Source: an uncultured Saprospiraceae bacterium (lineage in GTDB: Bacteria; Bacteroidota; Bacteroidia; Chitinophagales; Saprospiraceae). From it: 64,000 bases of DNA. Shown here one piece after another: positions 46,106 to 55,201 of this stretch. The stretch lies in assembly GCA_937929945.1 (NCBI GenBank), contig CALFUK010000039.1:1-64000 (forward strand), written 5' to 3'. The notes beneath the pieces are model-generated. The model was not told where the DNA came from. It ran no database searches and saw only the letters and a list, made by a program, of their open reading frames with translations. The position numbers were made by a program, and so were the translations under genes. The first letter of the stretch is position 1. Each line of letters begins with the position of its first letter.

Positions 46106-46402
46106 ATGGATTTAAACATTAAGCTTAACAATCAGGGAGACTTACTGATCAATGGTTATGACGAGTCTCCGCGTATCAGAGATGTCTTTAAGAAGGACAT
46201 CATAGAGTACTACATCGAACTATCTCGATTTCAAGTGATCCGCTTATTAGAAGTCTTGGCATCGATGTATAAGTACGATGAAAAGGCTGACCTGTGCAGC
46301 TTTTTAGAGAGCTCATTCTTCTATGAGGGGTCCTGCAAAAACTTCTTGTCGATGCTCGAAGAGAAAAAAATCAGGTACAATTTTCAGAACTGGCTTAACT
46401 AA
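46106..46402 (+). CDS. small protein of unknown function
   Basis: A 98-residue acidic soluble protein beginning MDLNIKLNNQGDLLINGYDESPRIRD. The rest looks helical (IIEYYIELSRFQVIRLLEVLASMY), ending in EEKKIRYNFQNWLN. It has no signal or membrane segment and I recognise no family. ATG 46106 is preferred to TTG 46079, which lies inside the probable promoter. The frame is free of competition on either strand and its composition is protein-like. Confidence 0.6.
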   Translation: MDLNIKLNNQGDLLINGYDESPRIRDVFKKDIIEYYIELSRFQVIRLLEVLASMYKYDEKADLCSFLESSFFYEGSCKNFLSMLEEKKIRYNFQNWLN

Positions 46403-46765
46403 TCAGGATTCAATTCTGCAACTAATGATGGTGTGACTTAGGAAAGCGCATCATCCCATCCTTATATGCCTCATGCGCCATCAGGCTCGTGGGGCATTTC
46501 TCTTGCTATCCTGAGCGCTAAGTTAGCGTTGCAGAGAATCTCAATTATTTTCCCATTATTTCATCTCTTTTCATCAGGCAGACATTTGGAATATTTAAGT
46601 ATTTAAAAATTTAAATATAAGCTACACTCTTAGTTGATTCCGATTATATTTGAATTGTTCTATACATCTTCCGAAAAGATTACACTTTTAAAATTGCGTT
46701 GAATACGCCGACTTGTTACACCACAGGTCTGCCCGCTTATTTATTGATTCCTAAAAGCCGATGAA
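46403..46765 (+). other. 363-nt leader and promoter region of the M9 peptidase gene
   Basis: It contains a 6-bp palindrome CGCTAA-G-TTAGCG (46516-46528), an A/T-rich tract, and a -7 box TATATTTG at 46645-46652, which would give a leader of about 107 nt. Just before the start, ATGAAATGA overlaps the gene ATG at 46766 as a two-codon frame. No gene is visible. Confidence 0.45.
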
Positions 46766-49429
46766 ATGAGAACAATAATTTCCATTATTCTGTGCGTGAC
46801 TTTCTATACCTTATCAGCACAGCAGCATCCAGAAGAAAGTCCTGATCACCTCTGCACCAGAGTCTGTGCAGGCCAAGAGTTTAGACCTAATCCCATACCA
46901 GAAGCTGTAAGATGGAATAGCTCAAGAGCTCAGTCTTGTCTTCATGAGACACTGGAAGAATTTGCTTTACTCAGCACCACGGCTCTCTTTCAGTATTTAG
47001 TAAGTGAAGATGACCCATTTACTTGTGTCTATCGTAATATTGCTGCATATAACAATGAGTATAGCTCCCAGGTATTTTCTAATGCCAATGTGAACTATAT
47101 CTCTCAGCAAGCCGTAGCCTATGCCCAGCAATTCAATGGTCAAAATGACAATGGCCTCTATGCATTAATCACCTACCTCAGTGTCGCCTCTCAGATGGCT
47201 CAATACTATCAAAGTGATATCACGTATACTCCTGCTACCTGGTCTAATATAGAATCAGCCTGTGTAGCTGTAGCCACCAATCCTAACAGTCTGGCAGAGA
47301 CAGCTCTCAGTCTCAGAATAGTCGCTGAGATGATGAATGCAGCTGCCCGTCCACCGATTAATGGCAATCAAGCTATATTATCATTTGCGGAGCAGCTATT
47401 ACAGAATTTAGCTTCAGGGTCTTACAATAATCAGTCGAACTATTACAACTATTACTATTGCTACTACTTCTTATTAGATATCTACTTCCGATACGCTCCA
47501 GAGAATGATGCTTTTATTGACGCGCTGCTGGCTCAGCCATCCCCGATTACAGCACTGGCCGATGTAGCGACTAATGAAGAATTACTCGATGACTCATATG
47601 TGTATTTTGACGACCTGTCTGCTTTCAGTGTGACCGCCTTAGCCAGACTTGCAGATTTTCCTGAGCTACAGGGAGCCGTAGGTCCAGCATTGCTTAGCAT
47701 CACGGATCATTATGAGCAGACGACACCACAGTGGACTAAGGCTGCGATCGCTTTAGCCAGTAATGGGCTGCCTTTCGCTATGACAGAGCAGGAGATTATT
47801 CAGGCCATTGAGGCCGAGCTATTTCCGCATACCTACGAATTTGACGATGGGCGCTTCTCTGTCTCTACTCCCTTAGCTTATGATGAGGTGCTGGCGCTGT
47901 ACCAAGCCTCTCAGGAGGTGAAGTCGCAGTTCTTCAGGCTTCTCCAGGATGATACACCTGTAGCGGGCGATACGAATGACACACTCTTCATCAAGCTGCA
48001 CGGCACGAGAGATTCATATCGAGAGTTCAATGGCGTTCTTTTTGGCATTGACTATCCTAATTCTGGTGGCGTATACATTGAAGATTACGCGACATTCTAC
48101 ACGTACCAGCGCAGAGCTGATGAGAGCACCTATACCTTAGAAGAGCTCTTCAGGCACGAGTACACGCACTACCTCCAGGGCCGGTACATCATCCCTGGTA
48201 CCTGGGGTGCGAGCCCTATGTACGACAACAGCCGCATGGTATGGTTTGAGGAGGGTATGGCTCAGTTCTTAGCGGGCAGTACGATCAGTGATGGTGTGAA
48301 GAATCTGGAGCTGATCAGAGATCGAATAATGGCAAGAGGAGACGTCATTGACCTGAACACCGTGCTCAGTTCCAGCTACAGCAGTGGTAATTCGGATGCG
48401 TTCTACATCTTCGGGTCGATGCTGTGGTCATCTTGGTATCAAGAAGATTATACCAGAATAAAGGAGATGTTTGATTATCTGAGGAATTCGGACCTGTCAG
48501 CATTTGATACAGCCGTAGCTCAGTCCAAAGCCAGTGCAACAGAAAATACCCAGTACATCAATTATGTAGCTGCAAGTGTGATGGACGATGCGCAGTGGAT
48601 CGTACCAGTCAGTGAGCTCTTAGAGCAGGATGACATTTCATTCGCAGGGATCAGTCAGATCGAGTCAGAGCTCACTTCAGTGGATTCAGCACTTAGCGTC
48701 ATCAGTTCGGATATAAATGTCATCTCTGTCCCGCAGCGATATACCATCACTTCAACTTATCAGCTGCCGTCTCCTATCAATGATTTAGATCAACTCAGGT
48801 CTGCTTTAGAGGATAAACTCGATGAGATTTTACTCGACGTGCGTGCAGCATCTGACATAAATGCCTTCGATTATAGTCATGCCTACTTCAAGAATCTTAT
48901 GACAGGCCAAACACCTTCCGCCACCTTTGTATTCAGTGGTCCGATCAACGACGCCTGTGCTGTGCCTGATATTGATGAGGTATTAGTCGAGAACTTTACA
49001 AATTATATCCTGCTCTACACGCCTGATATATCACCTATGAGGCACCAGTATCGCTATAAGGAGAAGACCAGCACTGAGTGGTCGCTGCTCAATCAGACCC
49101 GCTTCTCTCCAGAATCTGTGATCAACCTCAGCTCTATGAATGGCTATGACTTTCAGGTGCAATATGAATGTGGGGAGGATATCTGGAGTGGATTTTCAGA
49201 ATCCAAAGAAATTTACCCCTGTCCTGACTTTATAGAGGTGACTATGCCGACCTTGGCCAATGATCAGAAATTCTTCGCTGCTAATACCCTGATGTCCAGC
49301 AGTGTTATCTCTTCAGGGCTTGACATTGGCTTTACGGCTGGCACATCGATCGAGTTGCTGCCCCGTTTTGAAGTGATGCCAGGATCTAAGCTGGAGCTGA
49401 ATGTGAATAATTGTCGGGAGAAACAGTAG
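46766..49429 (+). CDS. collagenase-like peptidase, family M9
   Basis: An 887-residue secreted metallopeptidase. A signal peptide ends at TLSAQ. A helical activator region spans about 50-360. The catalytic zinc motif HEYTH is at 464-468, and WFEEG at 493-497 gives the third ligand Glu496, exactly 28 residues after His468 as in clostridial ColG. An Ig/Fn3-like domain follows (about 730-820). The C-terminal 65 residues (AANTLMSSSVISSGLDIGFTAGTSIELLPRFEVMPGS) resemble the beta stack seen at the end of many secreted Bacteroidota proteins. It may degrade collagen or other fibrous proteins. Confidence 0.88.
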   Translation: MRTIISIILCVTFYTLSAQQHPEESPDHLCTRVCAGQEFRPNPIPEAVRWNSSRAQSCLHETLEEFALLSTTALFQYLVSEDDPFTCVYRNIAAYNNEYSSQVFSNANVNYISQQAVAYAQQFNGQNDNGLYALITYLSVASQMAQYYQSDITYTPATWSNIESACVAVATNPNSLAETALSLRIVAEMMNAAARPPINGNQAILSFAEQLLQNLASGSYNNQSNYYNYYYCYYFLLDIYFRYAPENDAFIDALLAQPSPITALADVATNEELLDDSYVYFDDLSAFSVTALARLADFPELQGAVGPALLSITDHYEQTTPQWTKAAIALASNGLPFAMTEQEIIQAIEAELFPHTYEFDDGRFSVSTPLAYDEVLALYQASQEVKSQFFRLLQDDTPVAGDTNDTLFIKLHGTRDSYREFNGVLFGIDYPNSGGVYIEDYATFYTYQRRADESTYTLEELFRHEYTHYLQGRYIIPGTWGASPMYDNSRMVWFEEGMAQFLAGSTISDGVKNLELIRDRIMARGDVIDLNTVLSSSYSSGNSDAFYIFGSMLWSSWYQEDYTRIKEMFDYLRNSDLSAFDTAVAQSKASATENTQYINYVAASVMDDAQWIVPVSELLEQDDISFAGISQIESELTSVDSALSVISSDINVISVPQRYTITSTYQLPSPINDLDQLRSALEDKLDEILLDVRAASDINAFDYSHAYFKNLMTGQTPSATFVFSGPINDACAVPDIDEVLVENFTNYILLYTPDISPMRHQYRYKEKTSTEWSLLNQTRFSPESVINLSSMNGYDFQVQYECGEDIWSGFSESKEIYPCPDFIEVTMPTLANDQKFFAANTLMSSSVISSGLDIGFTAGTSIELLPRFEVMPGSKLELNVNNCREKQ

Positions 49430-49529
49430 AAAAAGGCCTCTCACTGCAGTACTCAATGGAGAAAACTTGCATATTCATGAAGTCTCTGATTTTTTATTTG
49501 CGAATGTTTCATCATGTGTCAGAAAGGTA

Positions 49530-49537
49530 TATCTTTG
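49530..49537 (+). promoter_or_regulatory. -7 box (TATCTTTG) for tRNA-Arg
   Basis: A perfect TAnnTTTG lies 18 nt before the first base of the tRNA, about right for initiation near 49543. The -33 region is TTTC rather than TTG. Confidence 0.6.
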
Positions 49538-49554
49538 CACTCGCTTTCCAAAAC

Positions 49555-49628
49555 GGCCCCGTAGCTCAACTGGATAGAGCAGCTGACTTCTAATCAGCAG
49601 GTTGCACGTTCGAGTCGTGCCGGGGTCA
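49555..49628 (+). tRNA. tRNA-Arg (anticodon TCT)
   Basis: The acceptor arms GGCCCCG and CGGGGTC pair over 7 bp with one G-U. The D arm is GCTC/GAGC. The anticodon arm GCTGA/TCAGC encloses the loop CTTCTAA with anticodon TCT, which reads AGA. The T arm GCACG/CGTGC encloses TTCGAGT. CCA is not encoded, so the Cca enzyme at 5206-6612 must add it. Confidence 0.97.
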
Positions 49629-50369
49629 CATCTTCCTTATCATCCGACATTCACACTAATTATCAGGTGGAGATTGTCTTACATCTTTACAAGACGGCAT
49701 CTATATCATGTATGTGCTTTTTTAAACTGCAGATTGCTTTATCATCGGATGGTGCCTTAAGCGAGGAGACAGATGGGGTCCCTTACCGCTGACTGTCGCA
49801 AGAAGGCGACTGTGTATACGATGACGTGGTGCAGGCTCGCCCCCACTAACTCGAAAATAACAACTTGAATATACACTCTTGAATCTCATCTTTATCAGGC
49901 TGATTGGCTAATGCTATAGTGGCAGAGCTTGATGCCAATATCACACAAAAAACCATTTTCACAAATGGCCGAAGTCGTATATCAAGGAAGATTACTACTC
50001 TAAGCAATGGATTTGAGCTTCTTTTCATTGGTTTAGATGGCTCTATAAATGTCCGTTTGCTTATTCATATAGTTCATGCAGTGTATCATTGATGCTAAGC
50101 TTATCTAATCGAGTGAACAGATCAATTAGTGAATTTAAAGGAAAAGAATTAAAAACGTGGTGTAATCGCCTCAAGGGTGCCCTAATCTCATTGAATGTGC
50201 ATCAAAACTATGTTTGTTTACAGGATTTGGTCTATTCTTACACCAAGCCGTTTTAATTCTTCTTGATCAAGAGAAACTTAGCTATACATGATAAATTTTA
50301 GCTGATGAGTGCATTTGGCTCATCTTCTCTACCATATTTATTTAACAATTAGGGCCATGTGATGTTATC
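49629..50369. other. 741-nt intergenic region between tRNA-Arg and the P450 gene
   Basis: There is no convincing protein gene. A GC-richer block at 49751-49850 could encode a structured RNA: GCGAG (49761-49765) can pair with CTCGC (49836-49840), with an inner hairpin GTCGC/GCGAC (49795-49810). A -7 box TATGTTTG lies at 50209-50216 and is the best candidate for the P450 promoter. Downstream of it is a possible decayed leader repeat. Confidence 0.4.
50223..50369 (+). repeat. possible decayed leader repeat before the P450 gene
   Basis: GGTCTATTC, TTACACCAAG, then AAACTTAGCTATA and, further on, GCTGATGAGTGCATTTGGCTC follow the order of the intact repeat. The 13-nt AAACTTAGCTATA is identical to the copies at 52.9-53.1 kb. 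The total length of 147 nt implies insertions of about 50 nt. Tentative. Confidence 0.3.
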
Positions 50370-51734
50370 ATGACGATGTCTAAAACTAACGTAACTGTCC
50401 CTTTACCCTACATCCTATTTAATGGAGTACGGCATGCTAAAGATCCGATACACCTGATCAGCAAAACACTGAATGTTTATGATACTTCGACCTATCATCT
50501 GAAAGTAGCCAGATCAAAGAGGATGCTGACACAAGACCCAGAAATCATCAATCACGTCCTACAGAAGAATCACAAGAATTATGTCAAATCTTCTATCGTA
50601 ACAGATGTCTTATCCAAATATGCTGGCAAGGGACTGCTGACGACGAATGGAGACTACTGGCTCAAGCAGCGTCGGTTGATCCAACCAGGATTTCACAAGC
50701 ATAAGATAGATGAATTACTGACTGATATGAATGCGGTCATTCTCTCTATGCTGGATGACATCAGTGCAAAAATAGCCAACGGACAGAGCCAAATCGATGC
50801 TCTGGATGAGATGACCAGAATGACCTTGAAGATCGTCTCTAAGGCCTTATTCAGTTCTGATATCACCGATGAGCAGATTAATATCCTCAAAGATGGAGTC
50901 CAGTCGCTGCAAGAGATCACACTGAAGGAAGTGCAGAGTCCTATGCTGTCAGGATGGAGGAAATTATCTGGATACCAGCGACGGTCCGAAGCTCATCTTC
51001 ACCAGATCTATGAGCTAGTCAGTACCTACATTCGTGAGCGGAGAGCAGATCCTGATCCGCCATCTGATTTGATGAGTATGCTGCTGGATGCTCGCTATGA
51101 AGGGACAGATGAGGGCATGACTGATCAGCAGATTCTGGATGAAATCCTCATCATATTTGTCGCCGGATTTGAGACGACGACTAATGCACTGACCTTCTGT
51201 CTGTATCTTTTATCTCAAGATGCGGCAGTCCTACAGAAGCTGAAACAAGAGGTCAGTCAGATAAAGCTGTCAGACAATCCATCTGTGAGAGAGGTGATGG
51301 GTATGCGCTATGTCACTCAGGTCATATCCGAGTCGATGCGCCTTTTTCCACCTGCTTGGTTTATAGATAGAGTAGCCCTTGATGATGATGAGATCAATGG
51401 CGAGACGGTAGCTAAAGGGGAGATCATAGCTCTTTATACCTATGGTCTGCACAGATCACCAGACTATTGGTCTGAGCCAGACCGCTTTGATCCAGATCGT
51501 TTCTCTGCGGAGAATAAGCATAAGATCACCGCGAATACCTTTTTACCCTTCGGTAAGGGGCCACGACTCTGCATCGGAGCACAGTTCGCTCAGATGGAGA
51601 TGAACCTCGTCTTGTATCACTTCATTAAGCGCTTTGACTTTAAGCTCGTAGAACCTTACCAATTAGAACTGGATACGAAGATTACGATCAGGCCTAAGCA
51701 CGGGATGCCGATGATACTGACTCCACTGGCTTAA
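50370..51734 (+). CDS. cytochrome P450
   Basis: A 454-residue soluble haem monooxygenase. The oxygen-binding I-helix motif AGFETT is at 265-270. ExxR is Glu321-Arg324 (ESMRLFP). The haem ligand is Cys401 in FLPFGKGPRLCIGAQF. Region DRFDPDRFS fits the PERF motif. The sequence resembles CYP102/CYP4-like fatty-acid hydroxylases without a fused reductase, so it needs separate redox partners, none of which is in the window. Start ATG 50370; ATG 50376 is also possible. Confidence 0.95.
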   Translation: MTMSKTNVTVPLPYILFNGVRHAKDPIHLISKTLNVYDTSTYHLKVARSKRMLTQDPEIINHVLQKNHKNYVKSSIVTDVLSKYAGKGLLTTNGDYWLKQRRLIQPGFHKHKIDELLTDMNAVILSMLDDISAKIANGQSQIDALDEMTRMTLKIVSKALFSSDITDEQINILKDGVQSLQEITLKEVQSPMLSGWRKLSGYQRRSEAHLHQIYELVSTYIRERRADPDPPSDLMSMLLDARYEGTDEGMTDQQILDEILIIFVAGFETTTNALTFCLYLLSQDAAVLQKLKQEVSQIKLSDNPSVREVMGMRYVTQVISESMRLFPPAWFIDRVALDDDEINGETVAKGEIIALYTYGLHRSPDYWSEPDRFDPDRFSAENKHKITANTFLPFGKGPRLCIGAQFAQMEMNLVLYHFIKRFDFKLVEPYQLELDTKITIRPKHGMPMILTPLA

Positions 51735-51759
51735 GATCTCAGACACAGCAGAGTATATG

Positions 51760-52563
51760 TTACAAGGTAATGGTCCACGCCACATTGAAGCTACTGGTCT
51801 TGTCTGTACGCTTTCCGATTAGATCAAGATTGGCATTGATGGTGATCATATAAGATCGCTTCATTTCTAAAGCGATGCATGGAGAGAAGGTGAGTTTGCT
51901 CTGCGTTCCTTCTGTTATACTGCTGTGCTGGTAGAGCCACGAGCCAATCAGATATATATTCTGATCATTGATGTATTGGCCAAAATCCAAGGAGAGAAAT
52001 ACATCAGAATCAGCATTACTTTCCACATCATTGAAGTAGCCCTGATATTGGAGATTGACATCAATAGAAGCATCATCTGACATCTGGTATGAGCCAATGA
52101 GACCAAGGCCATAGGTGGCGACTTGGTCGCCTGTCCTTTGACTCCGATTGATGGTGGCTGTACCGAAGGGTAGATTGAGTCCAGCCATCATCCCTAAGCC
52201 CATCTGGCCTTTTGTCATCAGCTCTCTTTTGACAGACCATGAGCTGTATTCATCCGCAATGATGGCACCGACTTCATACTGATCCGATAGGGTATAGGCT
52301 AATCTAAAGGAGACAGCTCCGTCGATTTGCAGAGAATCTGGCGACTGAAACCGGTCTTGAAGATCGCCTGTCCCATTCCAGGTTTTGCTAGAGTAGCTGT
52401 AGGTGACATTGGGTTCAAATTCGGCATCACCCTTTGGAATTGGAGCGTGATTGACAGAATTGAGCTTAGAAGCGCTAATGCCTCCTATCTGCGAGAATAC
52501 CACATGACTACTGAGTATCAGGAAGAGGGCACTACGATATATTTTATGATACTCAGATTTCAT
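51760..52563 (-). CDS. outer-membrane beta-barrel-like protein
   Basis: A 267-residue protein with signal peptide (cleavage after ...SHVVFSQ). The mature part has alternating amphipathic strands (VSFRLAYTLSDQYEVGAIIADEY, MGLGMMAGLNLPFGTATI, GLGLIGSYQM, YLIGSWLYQHSSI) and ends in WTITL, consistent with a small barrel of about 12 strands. It may be a porin or transporter-like protein. Start 52563 is used because the preceding in-frame codon is TTG. It converges on the P450 gene with a 25-nt gap. Confidence 0.72.
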   Translation of the reverse strand: MKSEYHKIYRSALFLILSSHVVFSQIGGISASKLNSVNHAPIPKGDAEFEPNVTYSYSSKTWNGTGDLQDRFQSPDSLQIDGAVSFRLAYTLSDQYEVGAIIADEYSSWSVKRELMTKGQMGLGMMAGLNLPFGTATINRSQRTGDQVATYGLGLIGSYQMSDDASIDVNLQYQGYFNDVESNADSDVFLSLDFGQYINDQNIYLIGSWLYQHSSITEGTQSKLTFSPCIALEMKRSYMITINANLDLIGKRTDKTSSFNVAWTITL

Positions 52564-52777
52564 CAATTCAATGGCTTTGCTACATTCTTACATTAACATG
52601 GGCCAATATCTAAAATCCGCTTATTTTGAGAGAAAATTTTAAGCATAGGATGATTCTAAATAGTCTTCGGCTTAGTGACGGGCTAATTGAGTTTTATCAA
52701 GTTTACGGATGATTATTATACTCAGGGTATAAATTCTACGAATATGAACTATATTTAGATGCGCACAGATAGCGCAC

Positions 52778-53246
52778 ATGAAGCGTCCATGACGTAGATA
52801 ACTAAGACACCCAAGTGGATGATTGAACCTAGCTATTTACCGAAGGGCATACAGTCCTAAAATTTAAGCACATGAATCGTCTATGACGTAGATAGTTAAG
52901 AAAACCAAGTGGATGAATAAACTTAGCTATATGCTGATCGGCATTTCGCCTTGAAATTTAAACATATGAAACGTCTATGACGTAGATAGTTAAGAAAACC
53001 AAGTGGATGAATAAACTTAGCTATATGCTGATCGGCATTTCGCTCTGAAATTTAAACAGATGAAACGTCTATGACGTAGATAGTTAAGAAAACCAAGTGG
53101 ATGAATAAACTTAGCTATATGCTGATCGGCATTTCGCTCTGAAATTTAAACATATGAAACGTCTATGACGTAGATAGTTAAGACACCCAAGTGGATGATT
53201 AAACTTAGCTATTTGCTGACAGGCATTCAGTTCCAAATTTAAACAT
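52778..53246 (+). repeat. five tandem 94-nt leader repeats before the dehalogenase operon
   Basis: Unit ATGs are at 52778, 52872, 52966, 53060 and 53154 (period 94 each), and the gene ATG at 53247 comes 93 nt after the last. Units 2-4 share GTTAAGAAAACCAAGTGGATG and TATATGCTGATCGG-type variants and are almost identical, so they look recently copied. Units 1 and 5 keep the general form with GACACCCAAG. All five open with a four-codon frame (MKRP, MNRL, then MKRL three times). TATATTTA (52750-52757) may be the promoter. The 52564-52777 stretch before it shows no gene. Confidence 0.95.
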
Positions 53247-54140
53247 ATGAAATCTCTACGAACGCCTGATGAAAGGTTTGCAAATCTTTCAGATTATCCA
53301 TTTTCACCTCATTATGTGACTGTAGGGAATGATCTCAGGATGCACTATGTTGACGAAGGGCCTTCTAATGCAGAGATAGTATTGCTCATGCACGGCGAGC
53401 CCAGCTGGTCTTATCTGTACCGTAAGATGATACCCCATTTTGTCGATGCGGGCTATCGAGTCATTGCTCCAGACCTCATAGGATTTGGCAGGTCTGATAA
53501 GCCTGTGGAAATGGCAGACTATAGCTATGCATCTCATACTGCCTGGACATTGGATTTCATCGAACAGCTAGACCTGACAGGGATCAATTTGTTCTGCCAA
53601 GACTGGGGAGGACTCATTGGGCTCAGGATTGCAGGCTTACATCATGAAAGATTCGCCAGAATCGTAGCGGGCAATACCTTTCTACCTAATGGCAAGGGTA
53701 AGCCTTCAGAAGCATTCTTGCAATGGCAAGAATTTTCTAAGACGGCACCAAAATTACCGATCCATAAGATCATGCAGAACTCTACTGTGACGGAACTAAG
53801 TCAAGCTGAGCTGGATGCCTACTGGGCACCATTCCCAGATGTCAGCTATATGGCTGGCGCTAAGATCTTCCCATCCCTGGTACCTACCTCTGAGGATGAT
53901 GTAGCTATACCCACTAACTTGGAGGCGTGGAGCACATTAGCGAAAAGCAAAAAACCTTTCCTGTGCTTATTCAGTGACCAAGATCCGATCACGGCAGGAG
54001 GAGATAAAATATTTATAAAACACATGGCAGGAGCCGCGGGTATGCCTCATCAGACCATAGAAGGCGGAGGACATTTTCTTCAAGAGGACAAAGGCGAGAG
54101 CATTGCCAAGATCATGATAGACTTCATGCAAAAGCTATGA
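53247..54140 (+). CDS. haloalkane dehalogenase-like alpha/beta hydrolase
   Basis: A 297-residue enzyme. HGEPSW (49-54) forms the oxyanion region, and the nucleophile elbow QDWGG has Asp119 and the halide-binding Trp120. The acid is Asp244 or Asp246 (SDQDPIT), and the base is His276 in GGGHFLQED. An Asp nucleophile followed by Trp is the mark of haloalkane dehalogenases (subfamily I), which release halide from haloalkanes; close relatives include epoxide hydrolase-like enzymes. It heads a ten-gene co-directional run and its start is in register with five leader repeats. Its stop overlaps the next start (ATGA). Confidence 0.85.
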   Translation: MKSLRTPDERFANLSDYPFSPHYVTVGNDLRMHYVDEGPSNAEIVLLMHGEPSWSYLYRKMIPHFVDAGYRVIAPDLIGFGRSDKPVEMADYSYASHTAWTLDFIEQLDLTGINLFCQDWGGLIGLRIAGLHHERFARIVAGNTFLPNGKGKPSEAFLQWQEFSKTAPKLPIHKIMQNSTVTELSQAELDAYWAPFPDVSYMAGAKIFPSLVPTSEDDVAIPTNLEAWSTLAKSKKPFLCLFSDQDPITAGGDKIFIKHMAGAAGMPHQTIEGGGHFLQEDKGESIAKIMIDFMQKL

Positions 54141-55192
54141 ATAGAACCAGAATCAGAATATTGATCTTAGTCGTAGTCATTGCCATACTGGCTGCTGTAG
54201 TAGCTATGGTCTATTCTTCTAACCACTCTGATGAGCTCATCGGCAATGCGATGAAAGGCCAACTCCAAGACGACTTGGATCAGACAGAAGAGCTGCTGAG
54301 TGAGACCGAAAACATCACAGTCTATACCATAGGGACCGCAGCACCAGTGCCGAGCTCCAGAAGCCAGAGCTGTACAGCTGTCATCGCAAATGGCCAAATA
54401 TTAGTCTTTGACGTCGGTGATGGATCCGTAGCTCAAATGGAGAAGATGAATTTACCTATGCATAAGGTCAGCCAGGTATTCATATCGCATTTTCACTCTG
54501 ACCATTACGTTGATCTGCCCTATATGATCAATCGGACATGGCTGAGAGGCAGAGATACTAAGCTGGATGTCTACGGTCCGCCAGGCATTGAGAAGGTCAT
54601 AGCAGCTACGGACCAGTTTTTGGAAATAGAAAATCAACATCGTACGAATCACCATGGAAAAGCTATCATGGATTCGTCAGTAGCGGGAGCTATACCACAC
54701 TTGATGTCAGTACCAGATGAAGGGGCTACTGTGGTCTATGAGCAGCATGGCATCAGAGTCACAGCCTTTGACGTAGGCCATGAGCCAGTGAGTCCTGACT
54801 TTGGATTTATGGTCGAGTACAATGGAAAAAAAGTCGTGCTCAGTGGTGATACCGCTAAAAACCAAAATGTCATCAAACATGCTCAAGGAGCAGATCTGCT
54901 GATCCATGAAGCTATGCTGATGGAGCTGATCACTCAGATGAGTGAGATCAATGTAGAGCTGGGCAATGACAAGACAGCGAAGCTTCTGGCTGACATAAAG
55001 GACTATCATGCCAGTCCGATAGAAGCAGCAGAAGTAGCAGCTCAGGCTGGGGTAGCCAAGCTAGTCCTGAATCACTTAGCTCCGACACCAGATAGAAAAG
55101 TAGTAGAGCGTATGTATAAGAAGGGCATGTCCGATATTTATGATGGCCCTATTGTATTAGCTAATGATGGAGATAAATATATCATTGATTAA
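54137..55192 (+). CDS. membrane-anchored metallo-beta-lactamase-fold hydrolase
   Basis: A 351-residue protein with an N-terminal membrane helix (about 6-26). The MBL zinc motif HFHSDH is at 118-123, followed by GHEP (third His), SGDTA (bridging Asp) and LNHLAP (last His). The order resembles RNase Z/arylsulfatase-like MBL enzymes, but the anchor argues for an envelope substrate. It overlaps the dehalogenase gene by 4 bases, so the two are translationally coupled and probably act in one pathway. The substrate is unknown. Confidence 0.87.
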   Translation: MNRTRIRILILVVVIAILAAVVAMVYSSNHSDELIGNAMKGQLQDDLDQTEELLSETENITVYTIGTAAPVPSSRSQSCTAVIANGQILVFDVGDGSVAQMEKMNLPMHKVSQVFISHFHSDHYVDLPYMINRTWLRGRDTKLDVYGPPGIEKVIAATDQFLEIENQHRTNHHGKAIMDSSVAGAIPHLMSVPDEGATVVYEQHGIRVTAFDVGHEPVSPDFGFMVEYNGKKVVLSGDTAKNQNVIKHAQGADLLIHEAMLMELITQMSEINVELGNDKTAKLLADIKDYHASPIEAAEVAAQAGVAKLVLNHLAPTPDRKVVERMYKKGMSDIYDGPIVLANDGDKYIID

Positions 55193-55201
55193 AGTAAAAC
55201 T

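Noticed and set aside
49411..49593. 60-residue open frame over the end of the M9 gene
   Set aside because: It runs through the tRNA-Arg gene and overlaps the peptidase's 3' end in another frame.
49751..49850. Signal recognition particle RNA or tmRNA
   Set aside because: The conserved SRP tetraloop region and the tmRNA tRNA-like ends are absent.
49846..50092. Overlapping small frames on both strands of the tRNA-P450 spacer
   Set aside because: Neither shows a family motif or plausible start region. I considered a transposase or reverse-transcriptase remnant but could not support it.
52684..52777. A sixth, decayed repeat unit before the five-copy array
   Set aside because: GGATGATTATTATACT resembles the core, but the rest does not align, so I did not count it.
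52778..53246. CRISPR array
   Set aside because: Units are contiguous 94-nt direct repeats without variable spacers, no cas genes are nearby, and the array is in register with a start codon.
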